Shown here piece by piece: positions 23,935 through 38,400 of a stretch of DNA of 64,000 nucleotides. Below the pieces are notes generated by a model, which worked only from the letters and a program-made list of their open reading frames with translations, made no database searches and had not been told where the DNA came from. The DNA comes from Notospermus geniculatus (taxonomy: Eukaryota; Nemertea; Pilidiophora; Heteronemertea; Lineidae): contig NMRB01000057.1 of NCBI GenBank assembly GCA_002633025.1, positions 498,945 to 562,944 of the forward strand. The letters run 5' to 3'. The translations under genes were made by a program, and so were the position numbers. Each line of letters begins with the position of its first letter. The stretch's first letter is position 1.

Positions 23935-25217
23935 ATGTGCTGGAGGATTCTTTTGCTGTTTGTCATTGGTAAGTAGGCCTACTCCGCGCAAATCATTTCA
24001 ACGTTTAAATTTTCTGGTGAAGTCTGGCCGTGTGCGTCCAAGGTTGTGACAGAAAACTACGAAAATCAAGCAAAGAAGCTCCTACCGATCCACGCGCAAA
24101 AAGATCTATTCTTTGCAGGACTGGCATTCACATCGCATTTCCAGAATGGTCTTTCCGAGCTTCAAAATCGTTTTTCAGGTTCATCTGTCATGATAACCGG
24201 TGCTGAGAAGACGAAGGAGTTCTGTATCGACGGCATATGCTACATTTTTAATTCCGAAAGTAAAACCCAACCAGACGCCATTGCTGCCTGCAAAGCTGAT
24301 GGCTATGAACTTGGCAAGATAGCAACTAAAAGGCAACAAGGTCAGTGAAATTTTTCTATTGAGCATGGAGACAAAGTTTACGCTGACAAGCCAAATAGTG
24401 CGTTTATACTTAAAGGTTGATCCTAGGGACCGACGTTAGAAAATAAAATGTTGTCGCATAATTTGTAATACTCACCAAAATATTCCTTCCAGAGGCAGTT
24501 TTCGCCGAAGGTAAGAAGATCGAACAGACAATTCTTAAGGATAATTCTATTTGGATCGGCCTGGAATGCTCGACTCCTAAACTGGTGTGGCAAGATGGAA
24601 CCGTGGCAGGTTACAGGTGAGGAAAGCGTGGTTTTCACAGCCCAAAATTTTACTCTAGATTTTAAAATTTTATCAGTTCAAACTACGGCGTCGTTCAGAA
24701 CTAGGCGCTGTTACAAGCCAAACTGACCACACTTAGCGTGTGCAGTGCTAAATATCGCCAAGTGTGCCTCAAGGCCTGAAATGACGTAGGCCTACATGTA
24801 GCTGACCTTCAGCCAGCAAAGAGAGCAAACAACTTTATGTCAACTTCTTCCTGCATTTGGTACATGAGAAATATGACGAAGACCGGATTCGGCGCACTAG
24901 CAATAGGATGTTGGTAAAGTACATGTATGTACATGTACTAAACAAGATGGTGAAATGCCGAATACTTGGTTGATTCTTCATACGGTATGTATTGTTCACA
25001 ATATTTTTTTCTCAGGAATTGCAACTGGAGACAGGACTGCAGTATGGCAAGCCAAGGCGGAAAGGGCTGCTCAAAATATAACTCGAATGGATACATCATG
25101 TACCTTACCCTCTGCCCCTCCAGGGCAAAGAAAAGCTACTACAAAGATGGAATGTGGTTCGAGGCAGACAAAACATATAACAAGATGCCCTTCGTTTGTT
25201 CTCGTAAAAGCGCCTAG
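23935..25217 (+). CDS. Small secreted C-type lectin-like protein B2
   Basis: Four exons: 23935-23968, 24179-24340, 24493-24616, 25016-25217. They total 522 nt, giving 173 residues and TAG. The protein matches B1 except for one clear replacement at the end of exon 3 (Glu to Val, DGTVAGY against DGTEAGY). Introns are also almost identical to B1, so the copies are recent or alleles. Same domain markers and the same lack of EPN/QPD and WND motifs as B1. AATAAA at 25443. Confidence 0.85.
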
Positions 25218-26491
25218 GGGCGATGTCCCCACATATGGAATAGAAAGGAGTCTACCAAACGAAGTCGATCCTTGAATTTGAGTCTTTTTTGCCCTGTTAT
25301 GCTTCATTCGCTAGAGTACCTCGAGAGATATCGCCACATTTCAGATGAAGCTTCAGTTACCTGAAGGACACATCCATCACTCTGGCTGAGTCACATCACC
25401 TGTAAAGTAGTGATGTCACTTGCCGTACTCTCCATGAATCAGAATAAATGTCGTGTAAACGTTCAGAGTGTCTTTTCGATTGCGTTACTATGTACTATGT
25501 ACACGTTTGTTGAATCTGAAGACTCGTGGGGGAGGAGCCGTCACGTCTTCATAGATGGCAGCAGTAACAGAGAGAACGGATGCGAGTAAGAGGTGGAGAA
25601 TCTCACTCCATTCAGTAAACGATAATCACAGTGCCATCTTTTGTGGAAAATATAAGGGAAATCCATCACATCCCCCAACATATTTTGGTTAAAAGAAGGT
25701 TTTGACCTGCGTGTTTGAAATTTTTGCCATAAATTTCTATTTGCCATAATACAATAGAAGATTATACTTTCGTCAGGTGGGCTTTTACTAAAACAGCTAG
25801 GCCTACTAGGCGCCGCTCCACGTGACAGTTTCCTATCGAAAGTTTGCTGTCAGATAGTCAATTATTGCTCTCAGACAGCAAAAACTGCTGTCATACAGTA
25901 CTGTATGACAGCAATTTTTGCTGTTTGAGAGCAATAATCGACTATCTGACAGCAAACTTTCGATAGAAAACTGTCACGTCTTTAGTCTTGTACTTCTTGG
26001 CTCATTAAGGAAGTTAGACATTACAGTCATACTAAGAGTGTCCCGTTTGTTTTTTTCCACACGGCGATATATTTTTGCGCATTCGATCTACATGTATTTC
26101 CAAAAGTAAAGTCGCGCTAACCAGTTAGAAATTCTTCAAAGTCGGCACTTATATTACTGTTATTCATATATAATCGTTGTAAATACAGACGCCAGGCACT
26201 TCGTTTTCCTTCACGGCTAAGCGACGCTACCGCCCAAGTCCCGAACCCTCGATTCCGCCGCCTGAGAAAGCTATTGCGCAGTGTTCCAGTCATCGGACAG
26301 CGTGATTTTCGTGGTAGCGACGAATTATACGTTCACGATTAAGTGGCACAACAACACTAATCATTAGTAAAGGCCATCACAGCGAGATTATTATCAGCGT
26401 GACGTCGGCAAACGACATCCGTCAGTTTGTCCTTCGTGTGGGATATAAGGATTTTATCGTCTATTGAGGATAGGCGCCGAAGAGAAGCAAG
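25218..26491. other. Region between lectin B2 and the predicted properdin-like first exon
   Basis: Matches 16441-17523 up to about 26292, then unique sequence. The 200 bp before 26492 would be the promoter and 5' UTR of the next gene; GATATAAGG near 26441 is a weak TATA candidate. Confidence 0.5.
25820..25979. mobile_element. 160-bp palindromic element, copy 2
   Basis: Second copy of the palindrome at 17043-17202, same length and ends, with a few substitutions. Confidence 0.75.
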
Positions 26492-29400
26492 ATGCATCTA
26501 TGCAGGGGATTATATCTGGCCATCTCGGTGATTTTACTGGCATTGACACTGACAGGTGAGTAATTTTATATTTTCACATGTCATGTCATATTACTTTGTC
26601 ACGAATACTGGACATAGAGTGTTATAAATGTCATTTTCAGGCCGTCACACACAGGTGTAACATCTGCCAGTGTTTCTGTATTTCAGCGTTTCCCCTTATT
26701 GTTTGGGAAACGATGGCAGATAGATAGATTGACACGTTTCTCTGTGTGTCCTCTATTGTCAACTCGCAGCTTATTCTGTCAGATAATAGTAGGGGAAACT
26801 TACAGATGGAGAACATTCAAAAACGTTACACTACTTTTCTGGTGGTCAACATTGCTCTTTTGATGGATTTCATCAAGTTCATGGAAGGTATCTTTCGAGC
26901 TGTTGCAATCAACACCGAATTTCCAATGCCCAACATTATTGTCCGATCACCAAAACGTGTTTCACTCCTAGGGCCGTATGCACCAAACGAAGATAATCTT
27001 CAACTCGGGGTGAGCCACAACTTTTCAATTGTTCAGATTTACTGGGGTATGATCTGACAATGGAAAAGTTGTGGCTAAACCTGAGTTCAAGATTATCTTT
27101 GCTTGGTGCATACGGCCCCTAGTGTAGGCCTATACGCGCTTTGGCAGCCAATTTTCCGCCGGCGTTTTGCCGGAATAACGCTGCCTTACTTTAGTCCAAA
27201 AATATAATTAAAGTCAAACAACTTTATTGAATTCCGTTGACCCTCGACATGTACGACTATCCTACTCCTTGATATGTCAGATATAATTGTTTACCTCTTT
27301 TTTCTTCACCGGAAATCTTTTGCGTTTTCAAAGCAATGGGCATCACAATTGAAAAGAAAACGGTTTACTATGTTTACGCTTTTCATTATTTCGACAACGG
27401 CTGTCATTCTGGCTTACAAACACGCATACACGATAATTTATTGTCATCGGGATATCGGTGAAGAAAAGTTATTTCCGTTTCTCATTGAGAAGGTCAGTGA
27501 ATACTTTCAGTAGGTCTTTTCTGAAGGGAAGATTGCTGAATAATCTGGCTAATCACGTCAATGGATCCAGTACCGGATATATCACAGGGAGTGTTTTGGT
27601 AATTCATCTGTGTACATGTAGATCCATTGCAAAGCCTTCAGATGAAATGTAATATTTTTTCGACAACGATAAATCCTGTGATGAAGGAGGAAAGGTAGAC
27701 AAAAACCTAACACTATACGTAAGAAGCTAAGACCATCAACCGTGACCAAACATAAAGCATGTGAGGCTGTCTCTCGAAGCTTCACTAAGTCGTGACTCGA
27801 GATACTGGTTGCAGATATTCGCGGTTTAAACAAATATTCTCCTCCAGACATGTCAGACAAAATAGATATTGATCCCAGCTCGGTTTGGAGCAAATCGAGC
27901 ACATTCTGAATATAAATGACTCAATTCCTTTGTTTTCTATAGGAGCACATTAGATTTCTGGGCGATAGGAGTGTTTACCACAAGCACTTGCGCGCAAAAC
28001 CATTAAGTATGAGCCGCCGGAGGGCCTCGTTTTTACGTTGCCACCAATATATTGCCCACCAAAGCGGGACTGTCGATGTATCAGATCGAAATCTTGGACG
28101 GTCTTTTCTTAATTCGCGACACGAATACTACAAATACCGTACTTTCACACCTAAACGCTCAGTAACGAACATCACAGGCTAAAGCCAAACGTTCGTTTAT
28201 CATGTAAATGAGCAGTGCAGGGACTCCACCAATGGCATAAAGATATGTGACGACATGCCCATTGACTTCAAGCCTGTGTGGTCTATTTCAGAGGCATTAT
28301 TGGTTCCAATTGAGTAGCTATCAGCTTGGTGTCGCTGTCCCTCTTTGAAAGCGTCAGCCATGTTGGTTGGAAACAAGTCTTGAATCGTAGGCCTCACTGT
28401 TGTGGAAGGCGATCAAGCGACTCTGCCGCCCGCCAACCGGAGAAAATGCCGGTGTGATGTATGAGAATGCCTCCCGTATGACAATGCCTGCTTTATTGTT
28501 CGGCGCACACTCAAATACATGTACAGAAAGACATGTTGATCAGTGCCTCCCCCATTGTCACGTCGCGGCTTATTCCGTCAATCTTTTGTTGGGAGGCACT
28601 GGCAAACGGGGGCAGTGAAAAACATTACACCGGGAGAAAATGTCAGACAGGACTCATTTCAAATTACATGTACATGAGGGGTATCTAAATGTCAGCTGAC
28701 GAATTAACTGAAACTTGTTGATTCTGACACGGACACGGCGCATAAAAAGAATTCTAAATGATATCTTTTTGCTGTCAATTACTGGCAGTGATTATTCTAT
28801 TCTGTGACGGGGTGGTTTATCAAACATGAGTGGCATCAACCCCCACAGGGATAGAAAACACGGAACACAATTTAAAGACAAAATTTATCCTGTGTAAATC
28901 ACATTTGATCATCATGCATATTTAAGCGGTTTCATTCTATATTTGTTGATGGTGGCGAAGTCGAAGTGTTGCTTCAGTCCATGGAGGTATAAAATGACAC
29001 CTCCATTCTCTCTCACCTCTGTTTGGAAGGGTTTTGTGAATAAATGTCAGTAGACAAAAGTCATTCATCGATTGTGAGTAAAGCCGCCCATACACGGCGC
29101 AATATTATTGCACAATATGGGGCCCAAATGGGTGGTCGTGGGCTTTTCGCATGATGGGTAGAAGAAAGATTGGCAATAATATTGCCCATTGTGATCCTCA
29201 TATTGTGCAATAATATTGATCGTGTATGGGCCGCTTTAGGATAGTTTGAACTGTGACATACCACTCACAAAGGAACGTCACGGCTCATTCCTTCAGAGCA
29301 GAATGATCCAGACAATAGACATTACATATGTAGGGTTATGCATTATGTCACTCACCAGGGACACAAGTGCAAAACTGTAGCTTGTAAAGTTGGTCTTTGC

Positions 29401-32400
29401 CATGATGCGTGGAGGGTCCGTTGGGACCACAGCGAAACAGCAGGACACACCAAGCAGACAGTCGTGGCCTTTAATATCATCACCGCAAACAATTGGGCTA
29501 ATTATCAATCGAAACGGTCACTAATTCGATGATTAGTGGTGTCGTCGTGACTCATCGTCGTAATCACCAGCGGTTTCCCACTAAATGATGTGAACATACG
29601 GAAATCAAGACCGCACATGACATAATTATCCACCCCCAGTCTGTAACATTTTCTTTGTAATCGCACTTCTTTCTCGGATGGTAAAAAGTTTCGTGATAGG
29701 AACTCGAATACATGAGGGATTTTGACCTACATGTAGACATGTCTTGGCCACATTCCCATCCATGTCTTAGCATTTGTATTTGATTGTTTTCCATCAGGGT
29801 GGAAGTGGAAGCCAAAGCATTACTGGCCCTGGTAGGTGTGGAAGAGGCCATCGCAAACTAAGTAGCGCTACTCATGTTCCAAACCTGGTTGGGGTCTTTT
29901 ATTACTTGCCATTGCAAAGGCCAAGGTAAAAGGTACCACGGCTTATACTGTCCCATGCGACGGTCGTTCCACACAAGTACATGTATATACGAACTTCTGA
30001 AGCGGCCTCAATTCATGCATCATTTTTGTACAGTATTTTGAACATGCACCTGACCGCAGGTTTGCGTGGTTTGAAGTCGAGCCCTCCAAGCCTTTCTTCT
30101 GTTACACCCGGTAGACGGTTCAGTCACATCGGACCATGTAACCGGAGAACGAATCGAACAGTTTATTCCGAATAAATCGTTGTAGCAGTCTCATTCAAAC
30201 ACAATATTGATCAAAAGCAATCAATTGCCTTTTTCTATCGGCTTGATGAGGAATATTAATAAGGTTCGAGCCGGCTGATCGATGTCATGATTTATTAGTT
30301 TGAATGGCTTTTTCATGTTTTCTTTTCGCCATTCGATGTTTGCGTCTGTGAATTTGAGCGCTGTGAAAGGAATTAATGCTAGCACCAGATTGGGCGCAGC
30401 TGGAATGACGCTGGAAGTAGATGTATGTGGCATCACGTGAATAAATGATGACGTCTGATTGGACGCAGCTGAGGTATTAGCATCACGTGCCGATACTAAA
30501 TAAATGGTGCGGTCTGATTGGACGGAGCTGAGGTGTAGGCGTCACGTGCAGAAATGCTAGCGTCCGATTGGACGCAGCTTGAATGATGCGATGAAGTACT
30601 GGCAACACGTGCATAAATGCTAGCGTCTGATTGGACGCCGCTAGAATGAGGCGAGGTGGTATTCGCATCACGTGCATAAAGTTGATTCTTGTCCTCCGTC
30701 GACGGACATAACTAGCATGAAGAAACAACGAAGAGAAAGTAACCATTATCCGTTACGGCACCTGATTAATTACGGTGGTGAAAACAAACGCCACGGCTGA
30801 CCATGTTAATGCATTGCTTGCGTCTGAAAACAGATGCCATGGCAACAACTGAATGTGGTTTCGCTGCTATGGTCACACTCAAAACAGGAACAACAATGTG
30901 TCATTAACTATTATTGTTGTTGTCATTGTAAGGGACTCTCTTGAGAGGGTTCTGTTTTCAGTGACAGGGTAAAAGGCAACCTTGTTGATACCAAAATTAC
31001 CACGGCAACATCCGAAAGGAGATGATGCCATCTAATCTATTTCAAAATACTTTGTAGTGTGATGATGGCTGTACGGAACCAGAGGCCTTCAGTAGGCGTG
31101 TTTCTGTTGTACATTTCTACATGATATAGCGTGCTTCTGAAGAAGCTTTTACAGAGTGGCTCTTCTCTTATCTGATTTTTCAGCATACGTTTTTCTGAAA
31201 CACCCTGTGATGTGAATCTTTTGCCTCATCGAAGGTTCTAAGAATCAATACTCCCTCGAGCAGCATCCGTTCCACGAATGCATTGGCCTGATTCACAGTG
31301 ATGTCGCGCCGTTTGTCAGGCGCTAAAATTTATCAAGAACTTGCAATTAATAATGTCGTTCTCATCCTCTTCAAATCGATCTGACATCTCGAGTCCTGAC
31401 AGTTTCATTTCGACACAGGAAATGGTACCATTAACAGGAAAGGAGCCAGTTCCTTCGGGATCAGTTTCAACTGAGACACATTCACTGATAATTGAAATGG
31501 ACCATTATCCGATGCATTATACCCAAGATTCCTGGTGAGAATTAGGTGCCTAATGGGTTCAGTTTACCAGATAGCTTTATTTCGGGAGCCGAATGTGTGG
31601 TATATGTGATACCAGCCGCAGATTCGATCATATGTCCATGCCTATACCGTTGCCAGGGAAACCCGACTCTCACAGTGTGCGGGACGTGGCCTGTAAACAT
31701 CATTGGTATTTGATCGATCGGTCGATCCACTCGAATCGGCTTATGGCCGTACACGAGACTCACCGACGATTTATGGCCCTCTCAGATCCTCACACTTGGC
31801 TAAAACGACAGGGGAGAGGCGTGAGGTAGTTTAGATACCAGTGTGACTGCCGTAAAATATCTCACATGTTACGTACATGTAGGTGCAAGACCGGGGTGTC
31901 AGAGCAAGGCCAGGCTCGGCCCGTCCGAGGTGGAGCACGTGACGATGGCAACGTGAAACGTGACGTAAGGTGTCACGATACCACATCTCCAAAGTAGGGA
32001 CGAAGAATACTTGAAGAACCTTATCAATCCCTATCGGTCCGCCAAGGAGGTCTTACAAGTTGAGGTGGAAGTGACTCGATCCTTTACTTCCGAAAAGCTT
32101 TTGACACAGTTTGTCGGTCTGCGGGATGCAGATGTGCTCTGCATGAGTATTTTTGACTGGAAATTCCTTTAGTTGAGAGGGAAATAATCTTGTGCGTTAC
32201 AGCAAGAATATAAGTACTTATATATTTTGGTTACAGGTACTAGCATGATACCCATGGCGAACACATACGCACAGGGTGCATGTGGTCAGCAGGATGGCAT
32301 AAGGGGTAAAAAATATAATGGCACCATAGGCAGTAAGGGTGGCCAAAAATCATGCTGAAGCCATGTATCCCTGAATATTATGGGTTTTAGTAGTTTTTCA

Positions 32401-35400
32401 GCGGAAAACCTTCGAAATCAAGGTAGAATCGCAGCAATAGCTGGTGACGGACGGGTAGAGGTGGTGCCGATTCTAAGACTTTCTCCCCTGGACATTCCTC
32501 CCCCTCCCGATATTTGCCTCTGGAATTTGGCCCGCCGGACATTTACCCTCGTAGAACATATTTGTCCCCCAGCACATGTCCCCCCAAACATCTACCCCGG
32601 ACATGAGGGCTGAACTTAGACCAGCGGGGGTTAAATGTCCAGGAAAAGATGTCCAGGGGCAGTTCACTTAGGTGCAGAAGTCCTACGGGGGGATGATGGA
32701 GGGGGAATGTCCTGGGGGGAGATGCCAGGGGGAATGTCGGGGGGGGGNNNNNNNNNNNNNNNNNNNNNNNNNNNNNNNNNNNNNNNNNNNNNNNNNNNNN
32801 NNNNNNNNNNNNNNNNNNNNNNNNNNNNNNNNNNNNNNNNNNNNNNNNNNNNNNNNNNNNNNNNNNNNNNNNNNNNNNNNNNNNNNNNNNNNNNNNNNNN
32901 NNNNNNNNNNNNNNNNNNNNNNNNNNNNNNNNNNNNNNNNNNNNNNNNNNNNNNNNNNNNNNNNNNNNNNNNNNNNNNNNNNNNNNNNNNNNNNNNNNNN
33001 NNNNNNNNNNNNNNNNNNNNNNNNNNNNNNNNNNNNNNNNNNNNNNNNNNNNNNNNNNNNNNNNNNNNNNNNNNNNNNNNNNNNNNNNNNNNNNNNNNNN
33101 NNNNNNNNNNNNNNNNNNNNNNNNNNNNNNNNNNNNNNNNNNNNNCGCGACGACCATGAGCCGTATCACCTCGTAATAAAATGATATTGCGCCAAATCAT
33201 TAGGTGATAAAGCACTCGACTCCTATAATGACAAATGATAGTGCTGTACCAACCTAGATCACCAGCACACCCAAAGGAAATCAACACTGCCGACTATAGC
33301 TGGGCCAGGCGGGTCGTTAACGGCTTTGGGAAACGTTGATATCGCATTTATATTGGATTCGGATGAGAGTGATGGAGAATTATTTATTATGCCCTTCCAA
33401 TGTAACAGGGACAAAAACGTTCTGCTGTTACAATGTAATAATGGTAATTACATGTACTTCATCAGAGTGGCAAAGACACTTCGTATTATCACCCCAGTCG
33501 CTCCAGTAACCTTCTGGGGGAACTCGAGGAGCAGCTCGAACAGCGCTTCGCTTGATCTTTCAGCAGACCAGTTGAGAGCAGCAGTAGCGATTCGCCCGGG
33601 TATCCGCGAACCCATGGCCTCTTGGTCTGTAGTCCGACGCTATACCACAGTGCCACCGCACTGCGCAGTGACGTAGCAGACGTAGAGATGGATCGGAAAC
33701 AGTTAAACACAAAGTCTGCTTTCAAATCATCCGTGAACACCAAGTTTTAGAGATGAAGACAATTTCCCTGCATCTGCATTTAGAAGTTCTGGTTCAGTCA
33801 TTGCTTGAATGTTGCTTATAACTTCCTGAACCGACTTCAAGTTCCAATCTACCCCAAGCTCTCATTTTAGACAAGCTAAACACTCGTATTGCAGATCACC
33901 GAGTACAGAAGACAATTATGTCGTCTTGGTGATACGTAATGCCTTTATTACGCAGAATGTTGAGTTGAAAGGCATGAGAAAGTTGAGATAGATGGAGGAT
34001 GGGACAAAGGAGAGGGGGATTATCTTAGAGAACAGGCCACCCAGGGCTGTCAGAGTGGCGCCTGTCACCTCTTAGGTTCCTGGCACGATCCCTGGTGGAC
34101 CTGCTCTCCATATGATAGAGAGGGTGACTCTCTTTGACAGCCGAGAGGACGACACTCTTTCTCCGGGTACTCCGGTGTCATCTTGATGTACATGTACATC
34201 AAATTTGCCCAATGTTGTCTACAGAGCTAATGCATTATGGGGGCTCAGCTATGGGCTCAATATTAAGTATTTTTGATGAAATTTTGGGCCATCCAATACT
34301 TGGGGCAATCTTTCTACGTTTGGAGTTCCATCACTCGTCATTACTTACGTATTATCACAGTCATTTTCCACTCAAGTGGCTCAGTCAATCTTCGGGATCA
34401 TATGAACGTGTGCAAATAGATTACTTATGATTTACTAATATGAATAGTGCATAGAACGCTAGTATCTAGTTGCAATATCGCGTGTCAATATGTTCTGACT
34501 TGCTCCTTTCAGGCGTGAGACTGGTGTACAGTCTTGCATATATGATACAGGGAACAAGAATAATATTAGTTACAACATGTATAATTCATAACAGTTGGCT
34601 AATGCATTTTCTGTATAAACACACATTCTCCACACGTCAACACGACTTTCTCCTCAAATAAAGACTCAATGATCTGGTTTTGTTCGTATTTCTTTAGCAA
34701 TCATGTCCAACTCCAGTGGCTTTTGAACATCCTCTGAAAACAGATACATCATTACCTAATACCAACAAGAGGTGGGAAGTAAGAGGCACAGCCGTCTTCC
34801 CAATTTAAAAGCAACCGATTAGCTCAGGGCATAAGGGGAGGCAATACATGTAGAGCCAGGTGAAAGGACCCGAGTCTCAGGATGCTAAGAGGAGCAATGA
34901 GGTACTGGACAACTGAACAATTCCACAACCAGCAACATCTATATAACAGTAGAGGAAGTTTGTTTTTAATCTTGCACTTCATGGTTGTTTCCAGCATCTT
35001 TACAACGTTCTGCGTTGCCATCGTGATGTAAGCTAATGCTTCCTCAAAATCCCCCCTAGAGGTGGATGCTGCTCCAGTTAAAAATGCTTCGCATTTGAAT
35101 ACAGTCTCCAGCCTCCATATACTGCTTAAGACTCCGAAAGCCGTTTAAGCCGCACCGTACCTTTTGTCGGAACTCTACCACGACCGATGTGCATCTTCTG
35201 GGAGGGCAGGCCGAACGAACAAGAGAACACCGACCTCACAGGCCAACAACCCACCACAGTGTGGTCATGCCGAGACGAGCCAGTTTTCCCCACCCCGACA
35301 GAAACCAGCCAAGGAATTCAGCCACCTGCGTCTTCTCTCTCAGCACAAGTTGAAGAGTTGAGAAGCTGGGTAGGCTGCACCTGAGCTGCACCTAAGGCAA

Positions 35401-38400
35401 ACACCTGTGGATCCAGCACGTCTTCAGCGTTTGGAATAATGTATTGATACTCTCCGGTAATGAAAACCGTTCCCTTGGCATACCCAGACCTCTTCGCCTA
35501 TTGATTCAATTACCAGTTACGTGACGTCTACGATAGTTCCGAGGTGACTTGAGTTGGTTCGTTATCATGTCATTAATGGAATTCTCTCATAAAAATGCCC
35601 AACTTGTGCAAACTGGACAGTTATTAACGTCCCAGAGAAGTTTTACCAACAAGATGGGCCGTAAATCTTAGTGGCATTAGTGGTGCTTACGATATTTCAA
35701 AGAGACAGGCGTGACGTGTGTTCACTAACTGCATCACTCCGGGGACGAAGGAAAGAGTATCAAGCACAAAAACTGCACAAAGAATGCCAGTGATGGATTT
35801 GGTGTCTATTTCGTTTTGGATGTCAGTAAACTGGACGGTACCCAACCCTCTCCCCTCATTCTTCTCGCAGAAGTGTCTGAGATGTTGTTCAGACAAAATA
35901 CCGCTGCTGACCTTTAGCCATCGTGGGATTTCGTGCCAACTGGCATGCTGAGAAACTCAGGCCACAGTCTCTACCGACTACTAAGTATTGTGGGGGAAGG
36001 AGCATTTACTTGACCGAAGTTTGTTTCGGGATGGCCTACTGATAACGCCACAACGAGTCTTCAAATGAGGGCATGCACCAGGGTCCCGGGGACCAGGGTG
36101 CAATGTCAAAGCCTTGATGTCAAGATGACCTGAAGAAGGACGGCGTGAGAGAACTTTCCAAACTCTTTTCGAGAGAATCAGGTCGAAAGAGTTGCACTCT
36201 TCACTTGGCCTTCTGTCGAGAAGAAGTGGCGAAGGACATATCCTCGCCGCGGTTAGAACCCGGGACGCTGGAGTGACACTCGATTATCAGACAAAAACCC
36301 GCTTCCCCTTCTGGGCGGTCGGTGGCCGCTACAATTTCAAATGAAGCCACCTCACAAAGAATTCAGGATCGTGGACCGAATCGATCTGGTGTAGGTCACG
36401 TTATCGGCTGGTTATGACATGAGAAGTTGAACTGAAGCCAATACTGAGTTCTGTACTTCACACCGCGCCTTGACTCCCACCCAATGACTTGCTTGTCACG
36501 GTTCCAACACAAGACCTCATCGTCTGAACCTCCGCCACTCCAGACAGGCGTGCGTACTGGACCACTCCTCCTTGAGATAGACCAGGCTGTATCTACATCA
36601 AGAGTAGCTCAATATTATAGACAGCTTTAAGACAAATCGATTGTTGAGTCGGTTAGACGTCGGTTCTCGTTCCTAAATCAGCATGCTAGTAATCAAGTCG
36701 AACGTAGTCTTTGTTCCAGCGTGGCCCTGGGTACCATCCAAATATGAAGCAAGTATAATGATAGATATTAGCCGCCGCTAAGTCAACATGGTGGCTTCAG
36801 GAGTTATTTGCAAGTACTCGTTCGATGGGCGAGTGGAGTGCAGGGGTGAGGTCAGTCGTGGGGATTGCAGAGGGGCTCGAAACAATGCGATTGAGGGTAT
36901 CACGTCACAACTTATCGTCGACGGATATCTTAATGGGTAATGCTGCTAACTGACGGTTGTCGGCTGCAACGCAACATTTTTCTTCCCTGTCCCTGTGCTG
37001 AACATTCGTACGAGAGCGTAACTCACCGCAGAGGTCCTCCTGGAGACAGGTTGGGGCCTAAAGATGCGCAGAAGCTTAGGTAATATTAGAACACGGCTGC
37101 ATGAGTCGTTTTTTGATACAATTCCAAGGTTTCAAGAGGGCCTTAACTTGCGAGTCCATGAAAGTGTCCATGCGAGGAAGATCAACCACTTTCCCGAACT
37201 CATCTCAGCACCGATTCCATAGATCACCATCACCTGACGTCAAGCATCAATTAACATATCGTCAGACGTCCACGATAATTGATGACCCAATTTGAAGCAA
37301 ATGGTAGGCACACTTGGAAACCCATTGTAACATCCTTGTCATTCTTGGTCTAATTAAACCGTGATGCAAGCCAAAATGAGTTACGCCAGATTTAACGATG
37401 TTGATTTAGTCAACATGCATGATTTACAGAAGCAATAGAGCAGTGATAGAAATTTTGTTGGTTTAATAATGTAGAAAGCGTGCATTACGATGATTTTGCC
37501 AGAATTACAATCACTCTTTATGATTGCCGTTGATGGAAGTTTCAAATTGGTGAAGGCAGCTGAAGCTGGCTGTCGAACACGGAATATTGGGGAAAATGAA
37601 ATTCACTAAAGTACAGCCGTGGGAAAAATCAGCAGACCTTCTCATCTGTTAATGTATTTTGCAAAATACCAGCCCCCCTGCCCCCAGCCCTCCCCTCCCC
37701 GTACAATCGTCAGCCATGCTGAACGCTAGAACGTGGTAAGGATCTGTCAACATCTTGGAGAAATCGCCATCAATCCAGCGGTACTTCATGTAGCCTGGAG
37801 GTCTACATAGCTGAAAAACCGTGCATTTTCGTTCAATTCTTTCAATTCCGTGAGATTTGCCTCCAGCTAGGCAAGATTTTATCAGGTTCATCCGCTGTGG
37901 ATCCATTGCGCCATATGGTTGTGGTATCCATTTGGCGGGTGTCAGTAAAATAGCGGGTCATCACCTACCTGTTGCAACATAGGCTGTTATAGTTTTTGCC
38001 GGCAAGTTGGCGCTACTTTTACTGAAGCAGTGCATTTCATCTAGAGGAAAGAATAAAGGTCCAATATGACCGTCGTTGACAGGTGTGTCGCCGTTCTGCT
38101 GTCGAAGGTCTTCCATGAAAAGAACCGACAGTTGGCTTAATTTAATGGTCGAGTCGGACACCGCTTCGGCATCATAGGAGGACTACCGGTATCTATCACG
38201 TTGCTGAGAATGAGGCGCCTCGAAACTGCGAATCGACATAGCATATAAGAGGCTATGTACATGTAACCTCCGGCCAGGCAGGAAGCAAAGGCTGTTCCTT
38301 CAGAACTGGCGCTGACAAATAAGCTTGTTGCCGAGAGAAGCAAGCCTCGGCTGTCTGCTTTGATTTCCTTATGACTAGCCACATGCCGTCTGCTGATTTC

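Larger units (their letters stand above)
26556..32747 (+). other. Predicted properdin-like intron 1, first part
   Basis: No exon recognised. It holds two hairpin MITEs (26968-27122 and 29079-29238) and an E-box/CCAAT-box array (30371-30674), and ends in a G-rich run at an assembly gap. Short open frames lack family signals or splice support. Confidence 0.5.

Noticed and set aside
32543-33287. Open frames of 170-208 codons
   Set aside because: They consist mostly of N from the assembly gap.
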